Below, in pieces: positions 10,825 through 21,600 of a stretch of 64,000 nucleotides of DNA; within the stretch, counting starts at the first letter, position 1; each line of letters starts with the position of its first letter. The position numbers and the translations under genes were made by a program. Origin of the DNA: Nostoc carneum NIES-2107 (lineage in GTDB: Bacteria; Cyanobacteriota; Cyanobacteriia; Cyanobacteriales; Nostocaceae). The notes under the pieces are model-generated. The model saw only the letters and a program-made list of their open reading frames with translations, had not been told where the DNA came from and did no database searches. The stretch covers positions 1-64,000 of the forward strand of contig AP018180.1 of NCBI GenBank assembly GCA_002368155.1, in the 5' to 3' direction.

Positions 10825-13071
10825 CTATTCCTTGTTCGCGGTTACCGCTTTTAACGATTGAGCTACTAAAGGTAGAGTGATGATAAATTCTGCGCCCTTT
10901 CCTGGGGTAGAATGGCAATGCAGTTTACCTTGATGTAGTTCAGTCACAATTTGATAACTAATAGATAAACCCAAACCAGAACCTTTACCTACATCTTTAG
11001 TTGTGAAGAAAGGGTCAAATAATCTCGTGATAATTGTGTCTGTAATCCCTAAACCATTATCTGCAATAGCAATCATGATTTGCTTTTCACATATCAATTT
11101 AGTATGAATTGAAATTGTGAGAGGATGTGCAGCAATTTCTGTAGGGTTGCGCTGCTGATTGGCATCTTCTAAGGCATCAATAGCATTAGAAAGAATATTC
11201 ATAAACACTTGATTGAGTTGACCAGGAAAGCAAAGTAACAAAGGCAAGTTACTATAGTTTTTTACTACTGCTATTGCTGGGCGCTGTGGTTGCTCTTTCA
11301 GACGATGTTGCAAAATTAATAACGTGCTATCAAGACCCTCATGAATATCAACTGCTTTTAATTCAGCTTCATCTAGCCGGGAAAAATTGCGGAGTGATAG
11401 CACAATTTCGCGGATACGATTTGTGCCAACCTGCATTGAAGATAACATTTTGGGCAAGTCATCTTGAATAAATTCTAATTCTAATTTTTCTGCTTCAGTT
11501 TGAATTTCCGCGACAATATGGGGATAGTGATGCTGATATAGCTGAATAAATTGCAATAAATCTTGGGTGTAGTTTTCTATATGAATGAGGTTCCCGTGAA
11601 TAAAGTTCACAGGATTATTGATTTCATGGGCTACCCCTGCTACCAATTGCCCCAAGGCTGACATTTTCTCACTCTGAATCATTTGAGCTTGGGTACGGCG
11701 TAGTTGTGCAAGTGTGTCTTGTAGGGTTGTGGTTCGTTCCTCAACTCTGAGTTCTAAGGCATTATTGACCTGTTCTAGTTGGGTGAAAGAGGTCTGTAAC
11801 TGGCTGACCATACTGTTAAAAGAACTGGCCAATTCTCCGAGTTCATCCTCTCGTGTAGTGTCGAGATTAATTGCAAAGTCACCGTTAGCAATTTGATTAC
11901 TAGCAACTGTTAATTGTTGGAGGGGTTTAGCAATTTTTTGTTGCAAAACCGACAAGAGTAACAACACTTCTACAATTAGGGCTATTGCACCAGAAATTAA
12001 GATAAATTTAGCTGTATCCCATGCCGCCCCTGATAGTAGTGATTGAGGATAGACTGTGACAAAATACCAGTCTGGGCCTTGTAAGCGAGCCACTGCTAAA
12101 TATTCACGGTCTTGACTATTTTCTAAAATTTGGGTTTGATTTTTTGTGTTTGTAACTAGTTGAAAAATGCGTTTGAGATGGGGGTCGTTAATTGCATCAA
12201 TTTTTAATTGTCCTTGAGCTTGTTGAATTTCCTGAATCTTTTGAGGATGGGCAATTAACCGACCGTCTGAGCGAAAAATGATATTGTAAGTACCTGCTAA
12301 TTTATCCTCAATTGCATGTTGTATTAAATCGGTTAAGACCACATCATGCCCAACAATGCCTAAAAAGCGATCGCCTTCATAAACTGGGACAATTGCCGAA
12401 ACCATCCAGACTTTCACACTGGGATCGAGATAAACCCCTGTCCACTGTGGCGATCGCTTAGGGTTATGTTGAGGATCGGCAATATAAAAATATTCTTCTT
12501 TGGGGTTATTAACTTCAGGTGGTGTTTCTAAGGCAATTGGTACTTCCTTCCAATAGTTCACCCCTGTATTTTCTGGTGTCAGGAAATAGGTATCAATAAA
12601 GCGATTAGACCAAGCAGCACCGTAAGCACTAACCAATTTATTAGCTGTTAGCTGGCGGTGCTTGAGTTCATCAGTAAGCTGCACATTGCGACCAATCATC
12701 GATCCTGCATAGCGCATCGAATCAAATTCTTTAATTGGTCTATTTTGGGGAAAATTGCGAAGAGTACCATCATTCCAAGCAAAATACTGACGCTCAAATT
12801 CCGCCTGGACATCTATATCAATAGGTGGCTTTAATTCCTGCACTAGGCGATCGCGCAAGGAAGTTAGGTTATCTTCTGCGAGTTTAAATATAGTGCTTTC
12901 TTGCTGTCCCCGTCTGGTAATGTACCTTTCTAATTGCGTTTTGGTCTGGGTTTCCAAACGGGATATGACATGAACATAACTCACCCCAGCCGACACAAGT
13001 ACCACCCCGGTTACTCGTAGTGCCATATTGATGAGTGTTTTGTAAGTCAGTGAGGTGGAACGCTTCATCAT
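10825..13071 (-). CDS. dCache-HAMP histidine kinase
   Basis: Membrane histidine kinase of 748 residues. An N-terminal helix (about 14-34) and a second helix (about 355-378, FILISGAIALIVEVLLLLSV) enclose a double-Cache sensor of about 310 residues (contains DPQHNPKRSPQWTGVY and GIVGHDVVLTDL). They are followed by a HAMP domain (KIAKPLQQLTVASNQIANGD), a coiled coil, HisKA with His482 in GVAHEINNPVN, and HATPase with NILSNAIDALED and GKGSGLGLSISY. There is no receiver, so a separate partner is needed. The receiver of the 6619-7905 protein is a nearby candidate, by position only. Two ATG codons in a row open the frame, and the TGGGAATACTA motif lies about 25-38 bases upstream. The kinase core is related to, but more distant than, the tails of the giant paralogs. 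Confidence 0.94.
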   Translation of the reverse strand: MMKRSTSLTYKTLINMALRVTGVVLVSAGVSYVHVISRLETQTKTQLERYITRRGQQESTIFKLAEDNLTSLRDRLVQELKPPIDIDVQAEFERQYFAWNDGTLRNFPQNRPIKEFDSMRYAGSMIGRNVQLTDELKHRQLTANKLVSAYGAAWSNRFIDTYFLTPENTGVNYWKEVPIALETPPEVNNPKEEYFYIADPQHNPKRSPQWTGVYLDPSVKVWMVSAIVPVYEGDRFLGIVGHDVVLTDLIQHAIEDKLAGTYNIIFRSDGRLIAHPQKIQEIQQAQGQLKIDAINDPHLKRIFQLVTNTKNQTQILENSQDREYLAVARLQGPDWYFVTVYPQSLLSGAAWDTAKFILISGAIALIVEVLLLLSVLQQKIAKPLQQLTVASNQIANGDFAINLDTTREDELGELASSFNSMVSQLQTSFTQLEQVNNALELRVEERTTTLQDTLAQLRRTQAQMIQSEKMSALGQLVAGVAHEINNPVNFIHGNLIHIENYTQDLLQFIQLYQHHYPHIVAEIQTEAEKLELEFIQDDLPKMLSSMQVGTNRIREIVLSLRNFSRLDEAELKAVDIHEGLDSTLLILQHRLKEQPQRPAIAVVKNYSNLPLLLCFPGQLNQVFMNILSNAIDALEDANQQRNPTEIAAHPLTISIHTKLICEKQIMIAIADNGLGITDTIITRLFDPFFTTKDVGKGSGLGLSISYQIVTELHQGKLHCHSTPGKGAEFIITLPLVAQSLKAVTANKE

Positions 13072-13095
13072 ACTAAACCCGTAAGATTTATGGCT

Positions 13096-13109
13096 TTAGT
13101 ATTCCCAAC
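13096..13109 (-). promoter_or_regulatory. shared TGGGAATA motif upstream of the dCache-HAMP kinase
   Basis: The coding strand reads TTGGGAATACTAA, 25-38 bases before the ATG at 13071. It matches the motif before paralogs 1, 2 and 3, although this gene is otherwise a different kinase type. Confidence 0.4.
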
Positions 13110-13123
13110 TACACCGAAAAACT

Positions 13124-16100
13124 TTAAAATACGGGTATTTCGATGATAAATTCGGTTCCTTCTCCTAAAGCTGACTCACATTTCAACTTTCCACCGTGGG
13201 TTTCTTCCACAATCTGACGCGCGATCGCTAATCCTAATCCTGTACCTTTACCCACGGCTTTGGTGGTGAATAAATGGTCAAAAATCTTGTCTTTTACGGA
13301 TGCAGTCATACCTTTACCGTTGTCTGCGATCGCAATTTTCACTTTTCTATCTGCAACTGAGGTGGTAACTGTAATCTGGTTGGGATTGGCTTGAATTTCT
13401 GCAAATTTTCGCCCCTGATTGGACTCATCTAAGGCATCAATAGCATTGGCTAAGATATTCATAAATACCTGATTTAATTGCCCAGGAAAACATTCCACTA
13501 AAGGTAAATCGCCATAGTTGGTAATTACTTCAATAGCGGGACGGTGTTCGTTAGCTTTCAGGCGATGTTTAAGAATTAAAATCGTGCTATCTATACCTTC
13601 ATGAATATTAAATGGCACTTTGTAATCTTTATCAGCACGGGAGAATGTTCTTAAACTAGTGCTAATATTTTTTAACCTATCACACGCCATCGTCATTGAT
13701 GCAATCATCTTGGGCAAGTCTTTTAAGCTATATTCCAAGTCGATTTCATCGGCATGATCGAGAATTTCTTCTCCTGGTTCAGTAAAGTTTTGCTGATATA
13801 GATTTAAGTGGTTAACAATATCATTCAAAGTGGGTTGAGCTTGTACCAAGCTAGCAGAAATAAAGCCCAAAGGATTATTCATTTCATGAGCTACCCCGGC
13901 TACTAAATTACCCAAAGCTGACATTTTTTCACTTTGTACGATTTGTAATTGGGCTTTTTGTAAGTCTTGTAATGCTTGTTCTAGCTGTTGGGCATATTTC
14001 TGCGAACGTTGATAAAGTCGGGCATTTTCTAGGGAAATTGCGGCTTGGGCGCAAACTAAATTCAATAGTTCCACGCGATCGCTTGTGAATGCTCCCTTTG
14101 TTAAATTATTTTCTAGATATAAAATGCCCAGTAATTTACCTTGGTGTAAAATCGGGCTGCACAAGATACTTTGAGGTTGCTGACGGATAATATAGGGGTC
14201 ATTGGCGAAAGTCATATCTGTGTTTGCATCCAGTAGCACCACAGTTTGTTGATTGTTTTTGACTTTGTAAATTAGCATTTGGGGAATATCTTGGCTGTCT
14301 GCAATGGGAAGACTTTGTAAAACAATCGCTGGCGTTATTTGGGTAATTGTGCCTTGAATTAATAGATGATTGTCTTGCAACAGTATCAACACGCATTTAT
14401 CAGCCCCAGCATTTTCGATGACGATGGAAAGCAACGATGAAAGCAGTTTTTCTAGTTCGATTTCACTGGAGATAGTTTGAGATGCTTTGAGAATAGCCCC
14501 TAAATCTAAAGCCGCAGAAGCACTGATGTTAGATGTAGCGGAACTGGTGGAGGTGACAGTCCCCAAGGTGAAGATAGTTTCGTTAGTGGAAACAACAGAA
14601 CGGCTTTGCTGTAATATCGGTGCAAGTAATTGGGGATAGCGTTTTTCTAAGTCGGCAACTTTGGCTTTTGCTCCCCAACGGGCATAACAATAATATGACT
14701 CTTGTATATAACCTGCTGCGACTTTCTCTTTCTCCCAGTTCAGATAGAATTTAGCAGCAAGTTCATTAGCAAGGGCTTCTTCTTGGATGTAACCGCTGGC
14801 TTTAGCTTGAGAAATAGCTCGGTCGTAAAATTCTATTGCAGTGGTTTTATCACCTAAAACTCGATGTTTTTCCGCCTCCACTAAATAGAATCGATGCAAC
14901 TGATTCATAGGTGCATAATTTGCCCACTGTTGCATGATTTGTTGATTTTCTGCTACCTGCTGTAAAATATCCTGTTGTTGTATGGTTGATGCTGTAGGAA
15001 ATAAAGCGAGTTGCACTAAAGAATCATAAAAGTTGAGCAATGAGATGCTAGGCAGTGCATATCCTGAACCAGAATATTGTTTAGCTTTAATCGCATATTC
15101 CACTGCCAAATCTAGGACTTGAAACAGATAACAAAGCATCAGTTTGTTGACACAAAAATGCCAGAAACTATTAGGGTCAATACTTTGCTCATTTAATACC
15201 TGCGTTGACTTCTCATCGTAGACTGTACCAACTAATTCCCAAGGTGCAGCTGTTGCTTTGATTAAATTCAAGACTGTTTGGTGATAAATATTGTGAAAAT
15301 TTAGTGCCGCTTGTTTGTGAATTTTGGCTAAAGCTGCACTATAAATCGCCAATTCATTCGCTAGTGTAGTTAATTCTTGACCAACGACATAAGCGTGGTA
15401 GCAATAAGCAGATGCACCATAACAGGCAAAAGCTAAGTCTCCAATCTCTAAACCTCTGGCATAGGCTTGCAGTAAGGGCTTGAGGGTAGCGGTTAGAGGT
15501 TCTTTCCAATGGGTGATAAAACCATTAACAACTACTAGAACTCTCGCTTCATATTCATGGTTTGAAAACTTGGAAAGCAGTTGCAAGGCTAACTGACCAA
15601 ATTCATAACCTTGGGGGATACTGTTTGACTGACCACTCAGCATCAGTCCATACCCTGAATAAACAAAGGCACTGGCGGAGCTATTACCGTATTTGATGGA
15701 TAGAGGCACTTTCTTCAGGACTAGCAAGCGGTGGAGTTGCGGTTTTGCTAAATAAGCAGGGATGTCTACTTTAACTAAGACACGCAAGGCCGCACGTAAT
15801 TCCGGCTGCTGCATTTCTGGTAAATCAGCTAACTCAGTTACTGTTTTATCACACAGAAGAGCCTGAATTTCCTGTAAACCCAGAAAAAAATCTTCATCTG
15901 TTGGTTCTTCTGGAAACTCAATGCCAATTGGCCGCAAAAATTGCATAGCTGTATCAATAGCTGCCAAGAACTGACTTTGGTTTGTGGAGGATTCAATTTT
16001 GACTTCGTAGACTTTGGCTGTATCAATGATTGCTTTGGCTTGTTGTAACACTTCCTGAGCCAAGTTTTCCATTAAGTCTAGTTCGCCACTGAGATAACTG

Positions 16101-18529
16101 GCTTCGGTCGCTTCGTTATATAAGCTTAAGGTGAAATCATAGTCAGATTGCCAAGGGTTGGTGGGGAGTAAATCAATACTGATTTTTAGGTAAGCTAGTG
16201 CAGCATTATAGGCCGTTGAGGCTTTAGCTTTTTTGCCAGCGATAAAGTTTAATCGGGATAGTTGATGGCGTTCTTGTGGTTCACGGAATTGTTCAATGCC
16301 AATATTTAATTGATTTGCGATCGCAAAAACCTGTTCCTCTAGTTCTGCTTCTGGGGTGCTTTCCCACAGTAAACGACCGATTTTGACATGGGTTGTCTGT
16401 TTTTGGTCTTCTGGGATTAATGAGTAAGCCGCTTGTTGGACGCGATCGTGCAGGAATTTATAAACAAAAATTTCCCCATTTTCTTGATTCACATCTTGGT
16501 TTTCTGTACCCACAAAAAACTTATAAATCTCTGTCTGCGGTAAAATCAAGCCTGACTGCAAAGCACTCCATAAACAAGTTGCAGTTTCTACTATAGATTC
16601 TTGACAAACTAAAGCTAATGTTTTTAAATCAAATTCATTCCCAATACAAGCTGCTATCTGTAAAATATTTTGTGTTGCTTGTGGTAGTTTTTGCAGTTGC
16701 ACAGCCATAAACTCAACTACATTATCAGAAATTGCTAAGGCTTTCACTGCACTAATGTCACACTGCCAATTGCTCCCCTCCCAGTCAAATGTAATCAGTC
16801 CATCTTCATACAATGACTTGAGAAACTGCGTACTAAAAAAAGGATTACCCTGGGTTTTATGATATACTAATTGAGTTAATGTTTGAGCAATTATTGGTGA
16901 ACATTTTAGCGTATCTGCCACAAGTAAATTTAAGCTAAAATCATTCAATGGTGCCAGGGTAACAGTATTTATTGTGCCTTGAAACTTAATAATTTCAGCT
17001 AAAGTGAGCATCAAGGGATGGGCGGCTGAAACTTCATTATCTCGATAAGCCCCAATTAATAATAAATATTCGTTAGCTGATTCATTCATCAACAATTGCA
17101 TTAAATTTAAAGATGCTGAATCTGCCCACTGTAAATCATCTAAAAATATGACTAAGGGATGTTCTTTAGTTGCCAATACTCGCACAAACTTCTGGAATAA
17201 TAAATTAAATCTGTTTTGAGCAGCATTACCTGATAATTCTATGGCGGGTGGTTGTTGACCAATAATACGTTCTAATTCGGGGATAACTTCAATAATTACC
17301 TGTCCATTTTCACCAACAGCCGCTAAAATATGACGCTTATATTCCTGGATTTGAGCATCATTTTCTGTTAACAATTGTCCCATTAAATCGCGGAAAGCTT
17401 GCACAAATGCCGAAAAGGGAATATTACGATTAAACTGGTCGAATTTGCCTTTAATAAAATAGCCGCGTTGTCTGACAATGGGCTTATGCACTTCGTTGAC
17501 AACGGCTGTTTTACCAATTCCAGAAAACCCAGCCACCAGCATCATTTCTGTTGTACCTTGGCTGACTCTATCGAAAGCTGCTAGTAGGGTTTCTACTTCG
17601 GTTTCTCTACCATATAATTTATCAGGAATGATGAAGCGATCGCACACATCCCTACTAGCAATCTCAAAACTTTGGATTGCACCAGTTTCTCTTAACTGAG
17701 TTAGACATTTTTCTAAATCAAATTTTAATCCCAACACACTCTGATATCTGTCTTCAGCATTTTTCGCCATCAGCTTACTGACGATTTTTGAGATAACTGA
17801 TGGGATATCTAGATTAATTTCATGTGCCAAAGGTGCTGTTTTAGCAATATGAGAATGTACCAATTCCATCGCATCCTTAGATGGGAATGGTAACTCATTT
17901 GTGAGTAACTCATAGAATGTCACACCGAGGGAATAAAAATCTGTGCGATAGTCAATCCCCCGATTCATTCTGCCTGTTTGTTCAGGAGAAATATAAGCAA
18001 GTGTTCCTTCTAAAACATTCGGGTTAACTAGGGTTTGGGTTTCTCTGGGTAATAATGATGCAATACTAAAGTCGATTAATTTAACTTGTTTAGTTTCCGG
18101 ATTAATTAAGATATTGCTGGGTTTGATATCTTTATGAATAATTCGCTCATGGTAGAGTAAATCTAGGATTTCACACAGAGCGATCGCTAAAACTAAAAAC
18201 TCCTCTAAAGATGTGACACGCTGATTTTTCGTAAAATAATCCTTGAGGGAAATTCCCCCAAAGTCTTCCATGACTAACATATAGCCATTTTGAAAGGATT
18301 CAAGGCTATAGGTTTGGATAATTATGGGTGAATTGAGATTTTTGCCAATCGTGTATTGATTGCGAAATAATAACAGTTCGCTAAAGCTGGGATAAGGATT
18401 TTTCAGTAGTTTGATAACTACTGGTACTGAGTCACTTTCTCGAACTGCACGATAAACTATTGTTCTCGAACCATTGTAGATTTCTTCACTAATGCGATAT
18501 CCAGGAATACTGACGAGAGTGCTAACCAT
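13124..18529 (-). CDS. giant Ser/Thr kinase - AAA ATPase - GAF - histidine kinase (paralog 2)
   Basis: Hybrid sensor of about 1,801 residues: Ser/Thr kinase-like domain (about 10-275, HKD catalytic loop, DFS), AAA ATPase (GFSGIGKT at about 334-341, VIFLDDLQWAD), helical TPR-like middle (about 650-1300), GAF (about 1356-1496), and histidine kinase with His1548 in GVAHEMNNPLG. It lacks the PAS domain of paralog 1. The gene is a mosaic: its first 200 or so codons are nearly identical to paralog 1, its linker and GAF also resemble paralog 1, its kinase core is nearly identical to paralog 3, and its middle differs from both. The ATG at 18529 is chosen to match the other paralogs; an in-frame ATG at 18556 overlaps the upstream motif region. 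Likely cytoplasmic. The signal is unknown, but the divergent middle may set partner specificity. Confidence 0.93.
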   Translation of the reverse strand: MVSTLVSIPGYRISEEIYNGSRTIVYRAVRESDSVPVVIKLLKNPYPSFSELLLFRNQYTIGKNLNSPIIIQTYSLESFQNGYMLVMEDFGGISLKDYFTKNQRVTSLEEFLVLAIALCEILDLLYHERIIHKDIKPSNILINPETKQVKLIDFSIASLLPRETQTLVNPNVLEGTLAYISPEQTGRMNRGIDYRTDFYSLGVTFYELLTNELPFPSKDAMELVHSHIAKTAPLAHEINLDIPSVISKIVSKLMAKNAEDRYQSVLGLKFDLEKCLTQLRETGAIQSFEIASRDVCDRFIIPDKLYGRETEVETLLAAFDRVSQGTTEMMLVAGFSGIGKTAVVNEVHKPIVRQRGYFIKGKFDQFNRNIPFSAFVQAFRDLMGQLLTENDAQIQEYKRHILAAVGENGQVIIEVIPELERIIGQQPPAIELSGNAAQNRFNLLFQKFVRVLATKEHPLVIFLDDLQWADSASLNLMQLLMNESANEYLLLIGAYRDNEVSAAHPLMLTLAEIIKFQGTINTVTLAPLNDFSLNLLVADTLKCSPIIAQTLTQLVYHKTQGNPFFSTQFLKSLYEDGLITFDWEGSNWQCDISAVKALAISDNVVEFMAVQLQKLPQATQNILQIAACIGNEFDLKTLALVCQESIVETATCLWSALQSGLILPQTEIYKFFVGTENQDVNQENGEIFVYKFLHDRVQQAAYSLIPEDQKQTTHVKIGRLLWESTPEAELEEQVFAIANQLNIGIEQFREPQERHQLSRLNFIAGKKAKASTAYNAALAYLKISIDLLPTNPWQSDYDFTLSLYNEATEASYLSGELDLMENLAQEVLQQAKAIIDTAKVYEVKIESSTNQSQFLAAIDTAMQFLRPIGIEFPEEPTDEDFFLGLQEIQALLCDKTVTELADLPEMQQPELRAALRVLVKVDIPAYLAKPQLHRLLVLKKVPLSIKYGNSSASAFVYSGYGLMLSGQSNSIPQGYEFGQLALQLLSKFSNHEYEARVLVVVNGFITHWKEPLTATLKPLLQAYARGLEIGDLAFACYGASAYCYHAYVVGQELTTLANELAIYSAALAKIHKQAALNFHNIYHQTVLNLIKATAAPWELVGTVYDEKSTQVLNEQSIDPNSFWHFCVNKLMLCYLFQVLDLAVEYAIKAKQYSGSGYALPSISLLNFYDSLVQLALFPTASTIQQQDILQQVAENQQIMQQWANYAPMNQLHRFYLVEAEKHRVLGDKTTAIEFYDRAISQAKASGYIQEEALANELAAKFYLNWEKEKVAAGYIQESYYCYARWGAKAKVADLEKRYPQLLAPILQQSRSVVSTNETIFTLGTVTSTSSATSNISASAALDLGAILKASQTISSEIELEKLLSSLLSIVIENAGADKCVLILLQDNHLLIQGTITQITPAIVLQSLPIADSQDIPQMLIYKVKNNQQTVVLLDANTDMTFANDPYIIRQQPQSILCSPILHQGKLLGILYLENNLTKGAFTSDRVELLNLVCAQAAISLENARLYQRSQKYAQQLEQALQDLQKAQLQIVQSEKMSALGNLVAGVAHEMNNPLGFISASLVQAQPTLNDIVNHLNLYQQNFTEPGEEILDHADEIDLEYSLKDLPKMIASMTMACDRLKNISTSLRTFSRADKDYKVPFNIHEGIDSTILILKHRLKANEHRPAIEVITNYGDLPLVECFPGQLNQVFMNILANAIDALDESNQGRKFAEIQANPNQITVTTSVADRKVKIAIADNGKGMTASVKDKIFDHLFTTKAVGKGTGLGLAIARQIVEETHGGKLKCESALGEGTEFIIEIPVF

Positions 18530-18558
18530 ATTGCGCTCATCTGAATAATTTCTCAATC

Positions 18559-18572
18559 TAGTATTCCCAAAT
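18559..18572 (-). promoter_or_regulatory. shared TGGGAATA motif upstream of paralog 2
   Basis: The coding strand reads TTTGGGAATACTA, 30 bases before the ATG at 18529. The whole spacer from here to the start codon is almost identical to that of paralog 1. Confidence 0.4.
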
Positions 18573-18604
18573 AGATGAATTTATCTGTAAGTCCAAGCTA
18601 CAAT

Positions 18605-21600
18605 TTACACGGGTATCTCAATAATAAATTCAGTACCTTCACTGATAAAAGATTGGCAATATAACTTACCATCGTGGGTTTCTTCCACAATCTGACGCGC
18701 GATCGCTAATCCTAATCCTGTACCTTTACCAACTGCTTTGGTGGTAAATAAATGGTCAAAAATCTTGTCTTTTACGGATGCAGTCATACCTTTACCGTTG
18801 TCTGCGATCGCAATTTTTACTTTTTTATCTACAACTGAGGTGGTAACTGTAATCTGGTTGGGATTGGCTTGAATTTCTGCAAATTTTCGCCCCTGATTGA
18901 ACTCATCTAAGGCATCAATAGCATTGGCTAAGATATTCATAAATACCTGATTTAATTGCCCAGGAAAACATTCCACTAAAGGTAACTCTCCATAGTTTGT
19001 AATTACTTCAATAGCGGGGCGTTGTTCGTTAGCTTTTAGGCGATGTTTAAGAATTAAAATCGTGCTATCTATGCCTTCATGAATATTAAATGGCACTTTG
19101 TAATCTTTATCAGCACGGGAGAATGTTCTTAAACTAGTGCTAATATTTTTTAACCTATCACACGCCATCGTCATTGATGCAATCATCTTGGGCAAGTCTT
19201 TTAAGCTATATTCCAGGTCGATTTCATCGGCATGATCGAGAATTTCTTCTCCTGGTTCAGTAAAGTTTTGCTGATATAGATTTAAGTGGTTAACAATATC
19301 ATTCAAAGTGGGTTGAGCTTGTACCAAACTAGCAGCAATAAAGCCTAAAGGATTATTCATTTCATGGGCTACCCCAGCTACTAAATTACCCAAAGCTGAC
19401 ATTTTCTCGCTTTGGACAATTTGTAATTGTGCCTGTTGTAAATCTTGCAATGCTTGCTGTGCTTGTTGATAAAGCCGTGCATTTTCAATTGAGATTGCAG
19501 CTTGAGAAGCAATCATTTTGATTGTTTGCAGGCGTTCTTGAGTAAATACTCCAGATGTTAAACTATTCTCGAGATAGATAATGCCTAACAAATGCCCTTG
19601 GTTAATAATTGGGGTACATAATACACTTTGCGGTTGATGTTGCAGCATATATTCCCCAAGTAACCCAGGAATATTTGTTTGGCAATTATTCATGACAACA
19701 GTTTCTTGAGTATTCTTAACGTAATTGATCAGGTTTCTTGGAATATGTTGACAAGTATCTATTGATTGTGAATCCAGAATGGTTTTTACCTCTGTCTGGA
19801 GAGGAGATTTGTAATCAATAAATGTTAATGCCTGGACTTGCCATTGATGCTCTTGGGGCAGTATCACTACAGATTTTTGTGCCCCAGAGTTTTCAAGGAT
19901 AATGAGAGTTAATTTGGCAATAAGTTCATCTAATTCCAAAGAACTAGAAATTGCTTGCGCTGCTTTGAGAACTGAATTTAAATCTAGAATATCGGAAATA
20001 GTACTTTTAACTGTGCAAGTAGAAGAAGATGTGGAAGTACTAATATTAGTGGCGATGGTTTCTAGGGGATCTAAACCAAATTTTTGTTGTTGTAAAATTG
20101 GTTGTAGCAGTTGCTGATAGCGTTTTTCTAAGTCATCGGTTTTGGCTTTTGCACCCCAACGGGCATAGCAGTAATATGCTTCTTGCATATAGCCAGCAGC
20201 AACCTTTTTTTTGCCCCAATCTAAATAAAATTTAGCTGCTAGTTCATTGGCTAATGCTTCTTCGTAACCATACTCATTTGCTTGAGCTTGGGAAATTGCT
20301 TGCTCATAAAGTTCAATCGCTTGAGTTTTTTCTTTGTTGATGCGTGCTTTTTCTGCTTGGATGAGTAAACATTTGTGCAGGATATTTTCTGGACAAGCTT
20401 TTGCCCAAAGATTTAATCTTTCTTCTAGAGGTATGAGTGCTTGCCAATGACGTTGTTTTTCGGTATTTTCAGTAGCAGTTTCCGCTAGTGCTAAATGCAT
20501 TAATGCTACATAAAAAACACTAGAAGGAACTTTAGCATGGCTAGCAATTGTATTTTCAATGATGCTGAGTTGGGGAATTAAATGAGGATAGGCAATTTTG
20601 TCATCAAATAAATAGGCATGGCGAATTTTTACAGAATATAACCAAGCCAAGTTATAGGGAGAATTATGGTATTTTTGCAAATATTGGGCTTCATTAAAAC
20701 TGTCATCATCAAAAGTAAATCGCGTTTTTGTTAATCCCAGAAGATTGCGAATTGGTTGAATTACTCCGGCTATTAAAGCATCCAAATTATCTAAGCTTTT
20801 GATATGCGCCATAAAAGCGGCGTGGTTTTGGGCGATCGCATACAAATCTTCTAAGTTCTTTCCGTAAGTCAGGCGATCGGAACCACTCTGCATCATCATA
20901 AAGCCGACTGTCAGCCAGTTTCCAGCTTCCATGCCATATTTATAGGCGTTGTTATAGTATTGATCCGCTTCTCTAATTGAGCGACTCCAGCTATGAACAT
21001 CAGCTGCAAACAAAAAGTTAGTCATACCGCGGACATCAGCATTATCAAACTGTTCGCATAGCTGTACAGCCATTTCGCCAAACTGATAAGCTGTAGCACA
21101 GTCTTTAAGTACACCATTGGCGATTAAGCCATAACCGACATAGCCAAAGGGAGACATATCGCTGTTACCATACTGCAAAGACAGTGTGGTCATTTTGGCG
21201 AGTGCTAATAATGCTAAGGTGCTTTGACCATCCAGCCATGCAGCATAGAAGAGAATTTGTAAAATTCGCAGGATTTCTGCAATGTTGGCATCTTGCATTT
21301 TGGCAGCTGCAAGAATGGATTCAATGGTGTGCTGCGCTAAAAATTGTTGAACTGTGGCGATTTCTGCATCTAGGCTAGCTTGAATCGTCTCCTGTGCTTG
21401 TGGCATTGTCCACCCAAGCAGCTGTAAACTTTGACGTTGAATGGCGATCGCTTCAGCATTTCTTCCCTGAAGTTGGTACTGAGTCATTTGTACGCGATAA
21501 ATTATCGCTTGATCCAGGGGAGTTTGAGCATAGGTAAGTGCTTCTCTATATAAAGCTTCGGCTTGGTCAAAGTGACTACAAAGATAAGCCGCTTCGGAAC

